64,000 nt of DNA from Dryas octopetala (GCA_963921425.1 OY992834.1:8477271-8541270); one strand, 5' to 3'. Counted from the stretch's first letter, positions 13,852 through 26,927 are shown. Numbers and translations: made by a program. Notes: a model not told the origin generated them from the letters alone.

Positions 13852-16634
13852 GATTGAATGGATGGATTACATTTTTTCTGTTAGTTTCAATATGTGGTGC
13901 TTTTACTTTTGTCCTAGTGCTTTAGGGTTGGAATGAGGCAGACTTTTGTGTTGTTTAAATGAAGACCTTTTATGATTCAATTTGGCATATATGTTACCAC
14001 ATTGTCCATATTATGATCTTATTATCTTTATGTCTGAGGTATTGCTCTTTTATTGATCGTGCGTGGTTATGATGATTGTTGCATTACTTTTGCCTTGTTA
14101 TGCTGGGCTCAAGAGTGCCAAGCTATATTTTGTCTTTGAGATGCTTTAGCGGGGTCTACGTTAGTTTCGGTCATATTTGTTCTGTATTCCAGAAAGGCCT
14201 TAATGGTGTGCTTGACATCATATTTAAGTTGGTTTGGGGATGTATTTTAACTTGTTTATGATAATGTGTGAAATTGGTTTGGTTTGACGTCTACAAAGAA
14301 AGCAGCATTGAGTGGGTGGTAGCAGGATAAGGTGGACTTTCAATTCAATGCTTAATGTTGCTTAGAGTTTACACCATTATAGTGTGATTCATGTTTGACA
14401 TTCTTCTCTCCTGTACTAGCCAAGTGGTGTACGCAAATGGAGGGTCTGGATGTGATCAGAAGCATGCATGCATGATTATAGAGGAACTAAACAATGTCAA
14501 CTAGTGACTTGATGACTGTGGAAGTTCATGGCAATGTTTAGCTTTTTGTTGCTAACTTGTAGCCTGTAGGAGTTATTATTGTTATTTTTTCTGAATATCA
14601 TCTGCTTCTGCTGCTGTGTAAAAGTAAAAGTAAAAGTGTAAAACCATTGCTTCATGGCTCAAATAGAAGACCATGCCCATATTAATGTAAGGTTCCTTGT
14701 GTAAGCTATATGTGTAGTATGATAGATAGCCTTGGATAAGATCTGAGGATGGGAGTTATTCTATATATAAACATGGCTAGTTATTCAGAAAGAGGGTTTG
14801 AAGCTTGATTATCCTAATTAATTCTGCCTACATTAATATTCAGGTGACTCTGGGTAGTTCTGATGTCAGGTTGGTATCTATTAAAGCATCCTCTGGTTGG
14901 TTTTCTGTTCTTATGCTAGCTATATGAACATGTTTTGTACTAATTTTTTTTTTTTTTAATTTCTTTCTGTTTCTGATTAAATTTTCCAAAAGAAACAAGG
15001 AAAAAGGAAAAATGCTCTACCTGCTTTTAGTTTCTGCTGCCTCATTATGTTGAACAGGATTGAAGGGAGGCATTTTATTAATTAAAGGTATATGATTTGG
15101 CGGTTACGGAAGCAGAGCAGAACATGTATACCATCGTTTTCTTTCTTTTTATCAATATAGAATATCAAAATACGAATAAGTATATATATATATATATAAT
15201 GAAATTTATTCAGGGGAGGCACCATGCGAGCCTGTATATATAATTATAGCCTTATATATAGGTAGGTAGTAACAAGCCATAACAGCTACTTTCTGAACCA
15301 AGCCATAACAGCTACTTTCCAGTAAATTCAAAAGCCATATCAGTGAATTAACGATTTTACTCATGAAGTGGTGGTTGGTGCTGGAATACAGTGAAGAGGT
15401 GGTTGCTGTGTATTTCTATAGGGACTGATATGGGCATGCTTGCATAATTGTATTGGGACGATGACATGATATAAGGATGGACCACCATTTTTCTAAAATA
15501 TGTCTCTGATTATATAAAAAACATTAGGCACAGTTTCTTGCAGTAAGAAACCACAACCCAACTCTTTGAACACAATTAATTAATCTCGAATTCCTCTTCT
15601 TCTTAGTTTCTGATTATTGTGAAAATGTGAATGGACAAACTAGTACGGAAGTACCTGCAGTAACAGGGTAATAAAGATGGATCAATTAAGAATTTAATAT
15701 TCTGCAAAATTTTAGGTGGGGAAATAATTAGCTTTCAATTCAGCTAGCTTGTGTGGACCTGTGGTTGATTCACGTGGTATATGATCCAACCATCCATTTC
15801 ATTTGGGTAGTCTTCCATGCTCGAAAGTAACCCATTCCTATGGATAAGATCCTTTAAAATTCTTTTGGTCCACCTCACCCTTTTCACTTTTGGCTCCCTA
15901 AGCTAATATATAGGCTGAAAAGCACAAACCAACTTCTCTGTAATTGTGGGAAAGTTCTAAACACTTGGAACATATAAACACATTTTTAATCTTTAAATGT
16001 TGACAAATTCATTACATTACTAGGTTATAGATGCTCATTGCTCTATCATTACAAACACTGTACTATACTGTAATCCAAACTCATATAGTCATATTTGTGA
16101 ATTGCTTCCATCATATTGCTTTTCATTTCCTTTTGGTTATGAGTACAGGCAACTGGGCAAGGACATGAGAGGAAATTGATTAGTTATAGCATTACTGCTT
16201 GGCTTTGCCTAACCAGTCCCATAACAATTACTTCACAAGGTCATCATGAGGATAGGGAGGTGGTTGCATATATATGGACAACATGTCAACAACTCATTTA
16301 TACATGTTCTCCCTTTATGGTAAAATACGACATTCCTCTTTAAATTGTAGTCAGGTCCCTTTTGGCTAAACAGTACATTATTGTTATACTAATCTGAATC
16401 CTAGCCTATCCTCCTCCTGGGTCCTGGTCCTGGTCCTAATTAGCACAGATTGGTCTATAATTGGCCATGCTAGTTTAGTAGACATGGTTGCAACAAACTT
16501 CATGAAAAATTGAAAATGTCCTTTCTAATGCATAATTTCCCTCAATACTTTACAAGCACTCATTTAGGGTTTTTATTTTTATTTTTTGTCACACATTTAG
16601 ATTTCAGGCTCATTTTTCTAAGGGCTATAGCCAT
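13852..16634. other. Intergenic: polyubiquitin 3' UTR and unique AT-rich sequence
   Basis: No gene was seen. There is a short AAAGTAAAAGT repeat near 14620-14640, a TA microsatellite at 15181-15200, and a small direct repeat (AAGCCATAACAGCTACTTTC) around 15270-15320. No long ORF with protein-like composition on either strand. Confidence 0.4.
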
Positions 16635-17130
16635 TTTATCCCTTTAATTATAACTGGTATGCTAAATTTTTCCTAAAATAGGAATTCGGTAAATTAAGGC
16701 ATCAAATTTTTAAAAACATGTCAATGTATATCGATTTCTTAGGATTTCATCGAAATTTTTGTCCAAAAATTTGCATGAGGATAAAATGGACAATTCATGC
16801 TCAAAGCCTTACAAAGGCTTACATGGGTCAAATATTGTATGACATTTCAAAGACTTGTCCTTTTTCTTGAAATCTAGAAGGCACAAAAAGGAACAAAATT
16901 TGGTCGAATTGGCATCGACTCACAAGACCTATGTAAAGCTTTGGACATTATCGAATTGTTCACTTTATGATCTACACTCGAAGGCAGGAGACATCTTTGG
17001 TCAAAACTTTAGATGAAATTCTAGAAAATTAACCTACATTGACATATTTTTAAAAGTTTGATGTCTTAATTTACCGACTTTTACTTTAGGGGCAAGTTGA
17101 CACACGAGTCATAGTTGAAGGGGTAAATAA
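16635..17130. mobile_element. Near-complete palindrome (foldback MITE)
   Basis: The left half (from TTATCCCTTTAATTATAAC) is the imperfect reverse complement of the right half (ending ATAGTTGAAGGGGTAAATAA). Clear matched blocks are CGGTAAATTAAGGCATCAAA against TTTGATGTCTTAATTTACCG, and ACATGTCAATGTA against TACATTGACATAT. The pairing continues almost to the centre (arms about 245 bp). No coding capacity. No target duplication could be fixed by eye. The architecture resembles foldback MULE or MITE elements. Confidence 0.65.
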
Positions 17131-19365
17131 AAAAATAAAAGAACTTGATTAAAAAAGACTCATAAAATGGACTGAATTCTAAGTCTCCTTAAAAAAAAAA
17201 AATTAGGGGAAAGATTATCCTTTAGAATCCAAACCTTTGAGTTTCATTAATTTGTTTGTTTCTTGCTAGTCCATTTATATACAAGTACATCATGGTCACT
17301 AATTACAGATTGCAGGCCTCAGCAATGAGTCAATGGCAGATTTGCAGAGCAAACATGATTGTGTACTTCTCCATCCGCCATTCTCCAAAGTCAAAACTAA
17401 TTTTGAGTTGCTTTCTTGCTCTTTCTTTGCCGCATAATCTTAATAGGATATGCATGTGATCATGACATTCCATGGATTGGTGATTTGGGTTTCCTGTTAG
17501 AGTGTGCCCACATTCTCTTATTATCAAATAAATTAATGCAAAAGGTTGTCCGGTTGCACACAACACAAACAAGAATATAAGCACTAGCCAAAAATTAACT
17601 TATATAATGTGTAGTGTTTTTGAAAAAGAGAGCAAGTTATTGATAGGGAAGGTGAGAAAAACAGTGTCATCACAAAGAGTGTCACAAAACAAAACATTAT
17701 ATATTATACATAACTAGTGTAGATACTAGTGTACTTGCACTTGAGAATATTGTGTTTTTGTACAAGCACTGCCAATGGTAAACCATAATTGTGGTCATAA
17801 GGACATAACTAAAAACATTTTTAGACCATCTTAAGAAGTATTGACTAATTAAATTTTAAGAAAGTCATAAATAGCGGTGATAATATGTCATCATACTAAT
17901 ATGATTGCTGTGTCTTCGATACAATGCATATGAACACCATGAGAGTTACTACATGTTTGATTGCAGGATTACACAAGAGTATATTTGAAAATTTAGGAAA
18001 TAAATCAATTTGGTACGAGCCTTAATCTATATCTAGCTTATGCCCACTTGTGTTTGGCATTTTTAATTTAATGCAATCTTATCTTCAATTTACACTTGAA
18101 GTTGTGATGAAAAAACATGCTGGTGTCGGTTAGCTAGCTTTAGATAAGGACCAAAGATCTGAGCACTGAACAGGGACATGACAATGTGTCACACAGCCTC
18201 CTTCAAAAGCTTTGAAGTCATGTAACTTCAAAAGACTTCAGAAAGGCATTAATATAAATATAGATATTAGATTAAACTTTGCAAAAGCTGCCAAATGTAA
18301 TTTATTGGGAACCCTCTTTGAGGCAAACCACAAAGGTTTTGAATCAATATAGTTGCTGTTCTCACGAAGGTCCAGAATAAAATCAAAAGAATAAGACATA
18401 ATCTTAAAAGCTACTTTGGCCTTTTTCTCTTTTTGACATTTCTAATTGTCCTACCAAACATTCATCCATGCAAGAATCTTCCTCTTGGCTTACCTTTAAA
18501 GGCTTAAAGTAGTTTGGAATAATTTTATATGTGGTCTACATCCTAATAACTATAAAGTCATGCACAAACCTTATTAGAGTTTATAATGTTATCAATTTCC
18601 TAAACAAATTTCAACTTTTGGGTAAAATGCCTTCCTATTCAAGTCCAATTAGGAGTGAAAACAATACTACTTTACTGTCTAGATTAGCTTCTTAATTTGG
18701 ACTGATATGACTAGCATTAAGAATCAAAACGCATAGTCTTCAAGTGGTAGCTAGAAACTGAAAAGGGGAGTGATTCAATAGCAGAGTATGAAGTCTTAAA
18801 AAACTTTTAATCTAGATTTAGGTGCCAAAATCTGTTGAATGCAGATTTTTTTTGGAAAAGATGGTACAATACAGTAGTACCTCATAAATAAAATGGATTC
18901 TTTTTTTGGTAGAATAAATAAAATGAATTCTAAGTTCTAACTATAAAGTAGCCGACAACCCCTCCTGCTTTTAGACATAGGATATAACAAATTGACTAAT
19001 ATAACATTGAGATACTACTTACAAGTTTTCAACTTACTACAGAACACTGAAAATGACTGTAATGGCATCAGTTAAGGATATGCATGCTTAATACATCTTG
19101 TTAGCCTATTTTCTACCTGTTCAATGAGTGTCTAACATAATATCAGCAGTTTGATTGTAGGATGTTCTTCTTCAAATTTTCAATCTCTATTTCTCAATTA
19201 ATTTTTAAATTTTAAAGGCGTATGGTGAGAGTAGACTTGTATGTTTTTCTTTATGTGCATCTATCTCTATTTTTATGTGTAAGATTGCGATGCACATAAA
19301 GAAGATTATAATTAATTAATATATATTATACTCTTTAAGGCTGGTTCGGTGCACAAATTTAGTGC
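17131..19365. other. Intergenic, no gene seen
   Basis: AT-rich sequence without recognisable coding regions; short ORFs lack protein-like composition. A micro-retroposon sits at 18884-18930. Confidence 0.35.
18884..18930 (-). mobile_element. Micro-retroposon 2 (13-nt insert, 17-bp target duplication)
   Basis: ATAAATAAAATGGATTC (18884-18900) and ATAAATAAAATGAATTC (18914-18930) flank a T run plus GGTAGA. On the minus strand the insert reads TCTACC followed by an A-tail. The duplications match at 16 of 17 positions. Confidence 0.65.
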
Positions 19366-19369
19366 TTCA

Positions 19370-20413
19370 GGCCATCCACAGTGGTGAGAGTGAGAGTGAG
19401 AGTGAGACATAGCCTGAAAAGTGATTTTTTGTCCTGAGAGTGAGAGTGATATGTGCTGAAGCTACAGTGGTGCTGAGAGTAATGTAATTGTATATAATTA
19501 AATTAAGCCTAAGTTAGATTAAGTTATAGTTAAGTTATAATTTATAGTTTAAATATTTATAAAAATTATACCATTAGTTTTATTTTAAAGAGATCTTTAA
19601 TATAAGGTCAATATTGACTATATTTGAATTTATAATTTTATTACCTAAAATATTAATTCTATATTGGACCAATTCATTCTCTTTGCATTTTCCATGATTG
19701 GAAAAAAAAAATTTCTAGGAAAAGTGAGGTGATTTGAATAGATTGATAAAATGAATGAATTGGATAAATAGATGTGTGAAAAAATGAGGTGTGAATGCTC
19801 AATTTATAGGCAAATTGATGAAATAGCCGTTATAAATTTTTCAGAATTTTAAATATTTTTTCGAATTTTTTTTGTATTTTTTTTGTATTTTTAATTGCAT
19901 TATAACGGTCAATTAATTCTAGCCGTTGATCTCCAACGGATACACTCATCTGAGCCTCCAGACGCTGCCACGTGTTGCTACCTTCTTTTTTTTTTAATTG
20001 AAACCGGGCTTAAAAAAGGGGACCGTTGATCTGCAACGGGCGGAAGATCTTGGCCAACGGTGTGAAGCAGGCGCGCGTGTGGGCGAGTGGGAGGCAGCTG
20101 CTGCGGTGAACAGTGGCTTGTCGGCCACTTTTTTCCTTCCCTCCGCATTACCAAATTGCCCCTGCTTTCTTTCAAAATTCCGGACCGTGCCTCAGCTTTT
20201 TGAATTTGTCAAAAGCCCTTCATGGTCTTTTCAAATTCAGTGGGGCCCACTTAAATAAAAACCTCACATACTCTCACTCTCAGCCGGACCCTCTCCTGGC
20301 TCTCAACTCTCACTCTCACTCACCCTCACTCTCATTATTCCGGCCCACTGTACACAAAATAGAGTTTCCTCACACACTCACTCTCAAGCTCAAGCTCACC
20401 ACTGTGGAAGGCC
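19370..20413. mobile_element. 1.04-kb non-autonomous TIR element with GAGAGTGA-rich ends
   Basis: The left end GGCCATCCACAGTGGTGAG and right end CTCACCACTGTGGAAGGCC are inverted repeats (one mismatch). Both are followed inwardly by GAGAGTGAGAGTGAG-type or CTCACTCTCACTC-type tracts. The match extends by TTCA outside the left end and TGAA outside the right. No transposase is encoded and no direct target duplication is clear, so the superfamily is unassigned; PIF/Harbinger and hAT are both possible. Confidence 0.75.
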
Positions 20414-20808
20414 TGAATGAGTTTGAGATTTCATTCTTATGTTTGGTATTGAAACTTTTAAAAATATGTTACTTTTTACATATGAATGATTGAATGTGAT
20501 ATTCATGTAGAGGGAAATTTGAAAACTAATCAGGCCCCTTGAATGTGTTTAACTTTTTCTTGGTTTGTGGTTGAGAAAAATGATACATATATTTAGGACT
20601 ATTCTTGTTGTCCAGTCTCAACCATGTAGTCCCCTGCATGAATATTTAGGACTGTTGTGCCCTGATGTGTGTCTGTCAATATCATCAGCAGCAGCAGCAG
20701 CAGCAATTTCAAGCCTTAAAAACCAATTAACTGGTTAATATGGCGTTCAAATATGCTGTCTCCAAAACCTCTGTCCTCTCCCTGTCTCCTACTTGTTTTT
20801 CCGACACT
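20414..20808. other. Spacer between two TIR elements
   Basis: No gene. It contains a short (CAG)n tract, six units, at about 20689-20706. Confidence 0.4.
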
Positions 20809-21422
20809 TGTCCTCCCACTTAACAAAAAATAACCCTGTTTATTGAAAAATAATAGAAAACAAAAATAACACACTCTTTTCTCTGTCCCCCTCCTTCATC
20901 TTCTCTGCAAACCCAACTCAACCCAGTCAAGGAATTCTCACTGTCAAGCCGAGCAAATGGTGTCTCATCAATGGGATTTCGGTTTTGGGTAATGTAAACT
21001 GCTCCCAAGGCCAATATCCAGTGAAAGACTTATCAGAAGCTCTCACAGTGGCTCATCCACTCGTAGATCCAGAAGGAAACTGTAGGGAAGAGACCCGTCG
21101 AATTCTCTAAATTGCTCTGCATTCCAACTTCTCTCTTGTTTTCTCACCCACCAAACACCACCAAGTCGCTTGCAAGAGATCAAAATAGATAACCCATATT
21201 GGGTTTTGTTTGTGTGCTCGATTTCTCAGTAATTTCCCTTTGTTTCTCGTCAAAATTGAAGGAAAATCTCTTGGATTCTTGCATATTGGTGAGATGCACC
21301 ATGTGGTTATTTGAATATTGAGTTATGCAGAGAAGATGAAGGACGACACAGAAGAGAAGAAGAGAGCTTTTTTTATTTTTTTATTATTGTTAACAGTTAT
21401 TTTTCTGTTAAGTGGGAGGACA
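20809..21422. mobile_element. 0.61-kb non-autonomous TIR element
   Basis: TGTCCTCCCACTTAACA at 20809 is mirrored by TGTTAAGTGGGAGGACA ending at 21422, and the TIRs continue about 15 bp further in (AAAAATAAC against GTTATTTTT). The interior is less AT-rich than its surroundings and reads like UTR or exon material (CTCATCCACTCGTAGATCC), so captured host sequence is possible, but I do not recognise it. No target duplication was identified. Confidence 0.75.
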
Positions 21423-22155
21423 TGCTAATCAAAACCTACATCGAATTAAGTGCGACTTAATTATGATATCAAGTACTACCTGAAGCACAAACATCTCACT
21501 ATTTAATTCATTAATTTGTGATTATATTTCCAATGATCTGGGCAGGACACTCCTTGCTTTTAAATTCAATTCACATCCTAGGGAATATATATGCAATGCA
21601 ATGCAATATGCACCAGTTGGCTTTGGGACTATTGTGCCACATCACCCTATACAAGTCGACACATCACAAACCCATGAAAAGACAAAATTACCCCTGTGAA
21701 AGCAATCCATGCTGGTGTGGACAAAAGGGTATTCATGAGTTTTCCATGAGTGGCTCCAACAACCCTTTGACCATATAAATTTACATGTACAGGGACAACT
21801 ACAAGTCAACAGAAATCTAATTTGTTTGTTTGGTAGGACCTGCCATTCCTCTCTATTTCCATTGCTTTCTTCTCAAGCGTTCAGTTCAAGGCTTCAAGCT
21901 CTTCTCTCAATGAACATTTAAAAAATAATAATAATTCATTAAAACCTCCTCCAGTAATTTATATTTCCTGGAAATCCCTCTTGGGAAACTATTTAATCAC
22001 AATTCTTTTCTTCTTCTTCTAAAATCTTATACCTCATCAAAAATTATACTTGGGTTTCTCATCTTTCTTTCTCTCTCTCTCTCCCTCTCTCTATGCTTGT
22101 GTTTCACTTCTCCTCTCAAATTTAAACCAACTAGTGCTGCAAAAGAAAGCTAGCC
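21423..22155. other. TRY-like gene upstream region
   Basis: No coding sequence. The leader just before the ATG has a CT-rich stretch (TTTCTTTCTCTCTCTCTCTC near 22060-22082), common in plant 5' UTRs. Confidence 0.4.
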
Positions 22156-23598
22156 ATGGACAGACGCCGCAGAAAACAAGCCAAGACTAGCACTTGCTGC
22201 TCTGAAGGCAAGCATATGCTCCCAACTCATTTTCTTTCCCTCAAATCACCAAATGGGTTCTGCTTTTTTTGTTCAATATATCTTTAATGGGTTTCCTTCA
22301 TTTCTTTTTTTACTTTGTCAAAAAAACAATCTTTGGGTTTCTTGAAGTCTGGGTATTGATTCATTTTTTGTTTGGTTCAATATTAATGTCTAAATGTTTT
22401 TCTACTCTGTTTGTGCTCTGTGTTGCATGTAAATATTGATGATCTGATCTCATGTGCAGAGGTAAGCAGTATTGAGTGGGAGTTCATAAACATGTCTGAA
22501 CAAGAAGAAGATCTCATTTGTAGAATGTATAAGCTCGTCGGAGACAGGTAAAACAATTTAAACGTCAAGTTCTGAAGTTCATTAATTATTTAAGCTGCCC
22601 TTCTTCTTCTTCTTCAAAGTAAAAGACTAGCTAGTCCTTTTTCAATCTCTTTTTTAGGCAAACTATATATGCATGTATTATATAGTCAATATTGAAATGA
22701 GGTACCTTGTGTGATGATATATGTGACTCCTCATTTTTATAGTTCATTCATATGATATGATCCTAGTGGTAGGTGGTAACCTTTTCTTTTTGGGTACAAA
22801 AGAGGCCAAAAGACCTCCACCAGCACAATCACCATTCACCACCACCCTAATTTTTTTTTAGAACTATTTTTTATTTTTTTTAGAACATCACCCCAATTAT
22901 TATAATTCATAACTATTGTCTTTTTTAGTATAGGTAACATTAAAGAAAATATGATCAGTCTACGGTCCGGGATTGATACACAGATTTTAATCCACCATAA
23001 CTTTTCACACGCAAAAAAGAAAATGTTATGAATCCATTCTCTTTTGTTCATCATGCATGTACACATCCCAAGATAAGAAAAATCCAACTACCCAAGAAAT
23101 TATGTTGGAAAACGATAAAACCCAATTCTTTTCTATTATTTTTTCCCCAACTATCTCACAGAGACAAAGATCCACATATAAACCCCATACCATATAAAAG
23201 AGTGGGGAAAAAGAGTTGGGTTCTATAGCAAATATAATAAGTTTTTTTCTTGAATAGATTTGCATTTTTTATACATGATTTGTGCACAAGTTTTTTCTGC
23301 AAGCTAGAATCATATGTTAATTTAGTAATCTTGGGACTGCAAGTGCAATATACAGCTTATACATAAAAATAATGCCATTTTGTTTTCTTAATTAGTGCAA
23401 ATGAATTATGTAGTTTAATTAATTTGTAGAATGGTTTCTAATTTGGGTTGCATATAGCTCAGGTGGGGTCTTATAGCTGGCCGGATTCCGGGCCGGAAAG
23501 CAGAAGAGATAGAGAGGTTCTGGTTAATGAGACATGGAGAAGTATTTGCAAGTAGAAGAAGAACAGAGCTTAAGACTAATACGAGATACAATTCCTGA
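22156..23598 (+). CDS. TRY: TRIPTYCHON/CAPRICE-type single-repeat R3-MYB
   Basis: Three exons, 22156-22207, 22460-22547 and 23463-23598, give 91 aa starting MDRRRRKQAKTS. Small R3-MYBs bind bHLH partners (GL3/EGL3 type), displace R2R3-MYBs and so repress trichome fate, promote root hairs or dampen anthocyanin. The single MYB repeat runs from SSIEWEFINMSEQEEDLI to EEIERFWLMRHGE. The bHLH-interaction motif [DE]Lx2[RK]x3Lx6Lx3R is complete (DLICRMYKLVGDRWGLIAGR). No activation domain follows. The MDRRRRKQ start, EFINMSEQ and MRHGEVFASRRR favour the TRY branch over ETC1 or CPC. Intron 1 starts GC rather than GT (GAAG|GCAAGC, acceptor GTGCAG). No GT nearby keeps the conserved SEEVSS frame. Confidence 0.94.
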
Positions 23599-23763
23599 TC
23601 ATTTCCTCTGTCACTAGTAAGAAGACAGTACTCAGTAGGTTAGGCTAAACAAATTTAATTTTCTCTTATAGTTTTATGTTCCTTTTTTTGCCTTTTTGAC
23701 TCCTACCTATGTCTATGTGAGTCACAAGGTAGTTGTAACTTATTGGCTAATTTATTGAGACTA

Positions 23764-23844
<81 letters not shown>

Positions 23845-24704
23845 ACATAAAAACAACACAAGCAAAGACAATATTGAAGAATGATTCAATAAAGATCTTG
23901 AGCATAGATCTCCGATGTACTTCACATTTATGGTTGGCCTAAAAAGCATGTCTGCTGTTTTTTGATCAGATGACTTGAAATCAATTGGGTTCATTGAAAT
24001 TTATCCATGCAACTTAAAAATCTCCAACCACCCTCCACGTAACAATTATTATATACGACGGATAATGTGTTGTGTGTGAATCCAAGTACAAATTATAATT
24101 AAAGCCACATAATTAAACATACAACATGAGTGTAAATTGGTAAGGCAGCTGTACTACTGTGACTCCGTGAGGCTGGGGTCCTCCTTATCTTCAATATTAT
24201 TTGGCTTTTGTTGCATATAGTGTAGCCTAGACAATCCCCCAGTCCAAAGAGCAAAGCTACAGCCTTCATTACTTATACACTTAATTGAGATCTCAAGATC
24301 CTGTGATACTGTCTAGTGTCTACCTTTTCTGACCACAACCCCCAAATCATTAGACCAACCATGAATGCTTTAATCCCCCGATCTGGTTTGGTACTTGGTA
24401 GGCTAGGTCTAATTAATCTAATGGATTATAATTTATAGGCTAATTATATGTAGCTAGGATAAAATTGTTAATTCATGTTTTTTTAGTATATGGAATCAGA
24501 CCGGATTCCTCACAAAACCTACTCCATATATTATTTCAACGATACGAGCCGTTTATCTTTTAATTCACTATTTAAAGATAATATATGTAAAAAAATTAGA
24601 TAAATAAAAAATCATTAAGCTATCTCATTTTGATCAAATAAATAGAACAAAATATTTTCAATAAACACTTGAAATGATAATCATTTAAATCTATAGAAAA
24701 TTAG
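23599..24704. other. TRY-like 3' flank and spacer
   Basis: Contains the long (TC)n microsatellite (separate entry) and otherwise AT-rich sequence with no gene seen. Confidence 0.4.
23766..23841. repeat. (TC)n microsatellite, about 37 units
   Basis: An uninterrupted CT/TC dinucleotide tract about 75 nt long, roughly 170 bp downstream of the TRY-like stop. Likely length-polymorphic. Confidence 0.97.
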
Positions 24705-25440
24705 GATTAAATACTAAATTTCAATAATTTTTTGGTATAGTATGAAGACCATATAATATTTCAATTGAACTATTAAATTTAAATGTAGCTTTTTAGATTA
24801 GGTTACAAATATGTTGGCTCTTTTGATTTGAACCTTTTTCATTTGACATTTTTGTCCTTTGGCTCACATATGATGGGTGTTAGTTAAAATTTATAAGGTT
24901 TTGACAAAATTGCCCTTCAGGCTTTTATATTATCTTGAAAATTTGCTAATGTAGTCTCAACTTTACATTTAGTTGTAACTGTACGACACTCACAACTTCA
25001 AATTTAGTTGTGACTGAACGACAGTCACATCTAAGTTGTGAAATAGTTACAGTTAAGTTATGACTTAATTGAATTTTTTTTTTTGAGAAATTATATTACA
25101 ATATAGTATAAATAGAGGTCAAAACAATACTTTTACTCAAAATAATATATAGTATAGTAGTGTGAGTTGTTTCTTTCAATTTACCAAGACAGTCACAGTT
25201 AAGTTGTGACTGGATTAATTTTTTTTTTAATACATTATAGTATAAATTAATGTAATATTTGTGATGTAATATTTTTTATATTTTTTTATTATAGTGACAT
25301 GTGATGTAATATTTGTAAATTCTAACCTTTTTCTTTATTATTTTGTTTGACTTTTCAACTAGTACCTAATTTAAAATGCTATTTAATTTTGGTACTTAAA
25401 CTAAAAAGTTAATGAAATTTGGTAGTTAAAATAAATGGAC
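24705..25440. mobile_element. Foldback element, family F1 (longer copy)
   Basis: The left arm ACTAAATTTCAATAATTTTT and right arm AAAAAGTTAATGAAATTTGG are imperfect inverted repeats. The interior repeats GTTGTGACTG-type units several times (24970-25060, 25190-25215). It shares wording with the 5685-6133 element (TTAGATTAGGTTACAAAT). Non-coding and decayed. Confidence 0.5.
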
Positions 25441-26528
25441 CTTAAAAGGTAGACGATTTCAATAATCAAAATACAATATAAAATGAGCCTCACAATTGAT
25501 TCCTTAAATAAAGTTTTTTTTTTTTTTTTTTAAATCCTTTTATGAAAGTTCTCTGTAAATGAATAATTATTATTCTGTAAAGTATGTAACTAACAACAGT
25601 ATTTTTTTCAACTTCTACAGAAAAATTCAAAGTTAGGACTTTGGCTCGTTTAAGAATTAGCAGATGAGTTGACAAAAGCTTAAATATGTTTCTAGTAGCA
25701 AAAGGCTTCTCACAGTCACACTTAGATAGTGAATATATGACATGCACTGTCAATATGGTAGAAGGTCTCCTCATCACTGTGGCACATCATTCGATCAACA
25801 AAATTAATAATTCTTTACATTATTGTGGGTTGGCTGATTGCCTGGGCCATAATGCTAAATTCGAATCATGACCTGGGCAAAGAATGGGAAGGATGTATCA
25901 AAATCAGAATCTGATTAGCAGATAAGGACACTCAGATCCTACAAAAAAGATCTGGGCCACAACCCAGGCCCATATAGATGAGGGAGAGAGGCAAATTTAT
26001 TGGGGGCTTGGAAAAGCAGAATCCAATTTGGACACAGAATAGGTAAGCCCACTAGCCCATTAGGACAAATTGGGATGTAGACTACTAGAGTATTGGACTG
26101 GGCTTTTTTATGTTGTTTTTTCTTTTGTCGTTTTCAGGAAGAGTGATACAATCATACAAACATGAACGGCATATCGACCGCCCGATTTTCAACACTTACT
26201 TAATTGGAAGGTGGGTCTCTCAAAATAGGGGTCATAAATAATAATGCTGGTGAAAAGGACGATCAGTTAATCACTTGAGTTCCTTATAAAATTCGAGCTA
26301 CATTTGCAGAATGCAGAAGTTGCATTCGTGGATATTTTGTCATTTAGGTCAAGTTAGTAAGTCAATGCCTTTATTGCCAATAATATTAATGATTTGGTAG
26401 TAATAATCTAATTTACTAATTCTTAAAATTGTATGAATTTTTTTTTTTGCATAAGTAAAATTGTAAGAAAGTACCAATATTATTTTTCAAGAAAAAACTT
26501 ACTTTTTCGATTATATATATATATATAG
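25441..26528. other. Spacer, no gene seen
   Basis: AT-rich sequence with a short T run (25507-25530) and micro-retroposon 3. No protein-like ORF. Confidence 0.35.
26425..26469 (-). mobile_element. Micro-retroposon 3 (19-nt insert, 13-bp target duplication)
   Basis: AAAATTGTATGAA (26425-26437) and AAAATTGTAAGAA (26457-26469) flank a T run plus GCATAAGT. On the minus strand the insert reads ACTTATGC followed by A's. 12 of 13 positions match. Confidence 0.6.
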
Positions 26529-26927
26529 AGGCTCCTTCTATTGAGGTATACCTCAACTTATTTATGTTGAGGTATGACCTTGTTGGGGCCTACACAAGTT
26601 GTTTTGTGTCGATCCGAACAGTTTGCAAGGATCATCTTCATTGATAGATCTTCTTTGCAAAAAATTAGTCAAATCGAAAATTATTTGCCTATCTAACTTT
26701 GATAAAACAAATGGACGGTTTCATCGAAAATATTTGGTTCGTCCATTTATTTGATCAAAGTTAGATAGACAAATGATTTCCGATTTGGCTAATTTTTTGT
26801 AAGGATGATCTATCAATGGAGATGTAAAAAATGAACGGTTCGGATCGACACAAAACGACTCGTGTGGGCCCTAATAGGGTATACCTCAACATAAATAAGC
26901 TGAGGTATACCTCAATAGAAGGAGCCT
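26529..26927. mobile_element. 399-bp palindromic MITE
   Basis: Termini AGGCTCCTTCTATTGAGG and CCTCAATAGAAGGAGCCT are perfect inverted repeats, and pairing continues through most of the element (GGTATACCTCA, GTCGATCCGAACNGTT, CAAATGATTTCCGATTTGG). It is flanked by TATATA runs, so any target duplication is masked. The core has the same GCAAAAAATTAG..GGAAAT wording as the 9-bp-duplication MULE MITEs at 44.7 and 49.7 kb, suggesting relationship to that Mutator-type group. Confidence 0.85.

Noticed and set aside
23761-23994. Minus-strand ORF with a (RE)n tail
   Set aside because: The tail is the translated TC microsatellite; not a gene.
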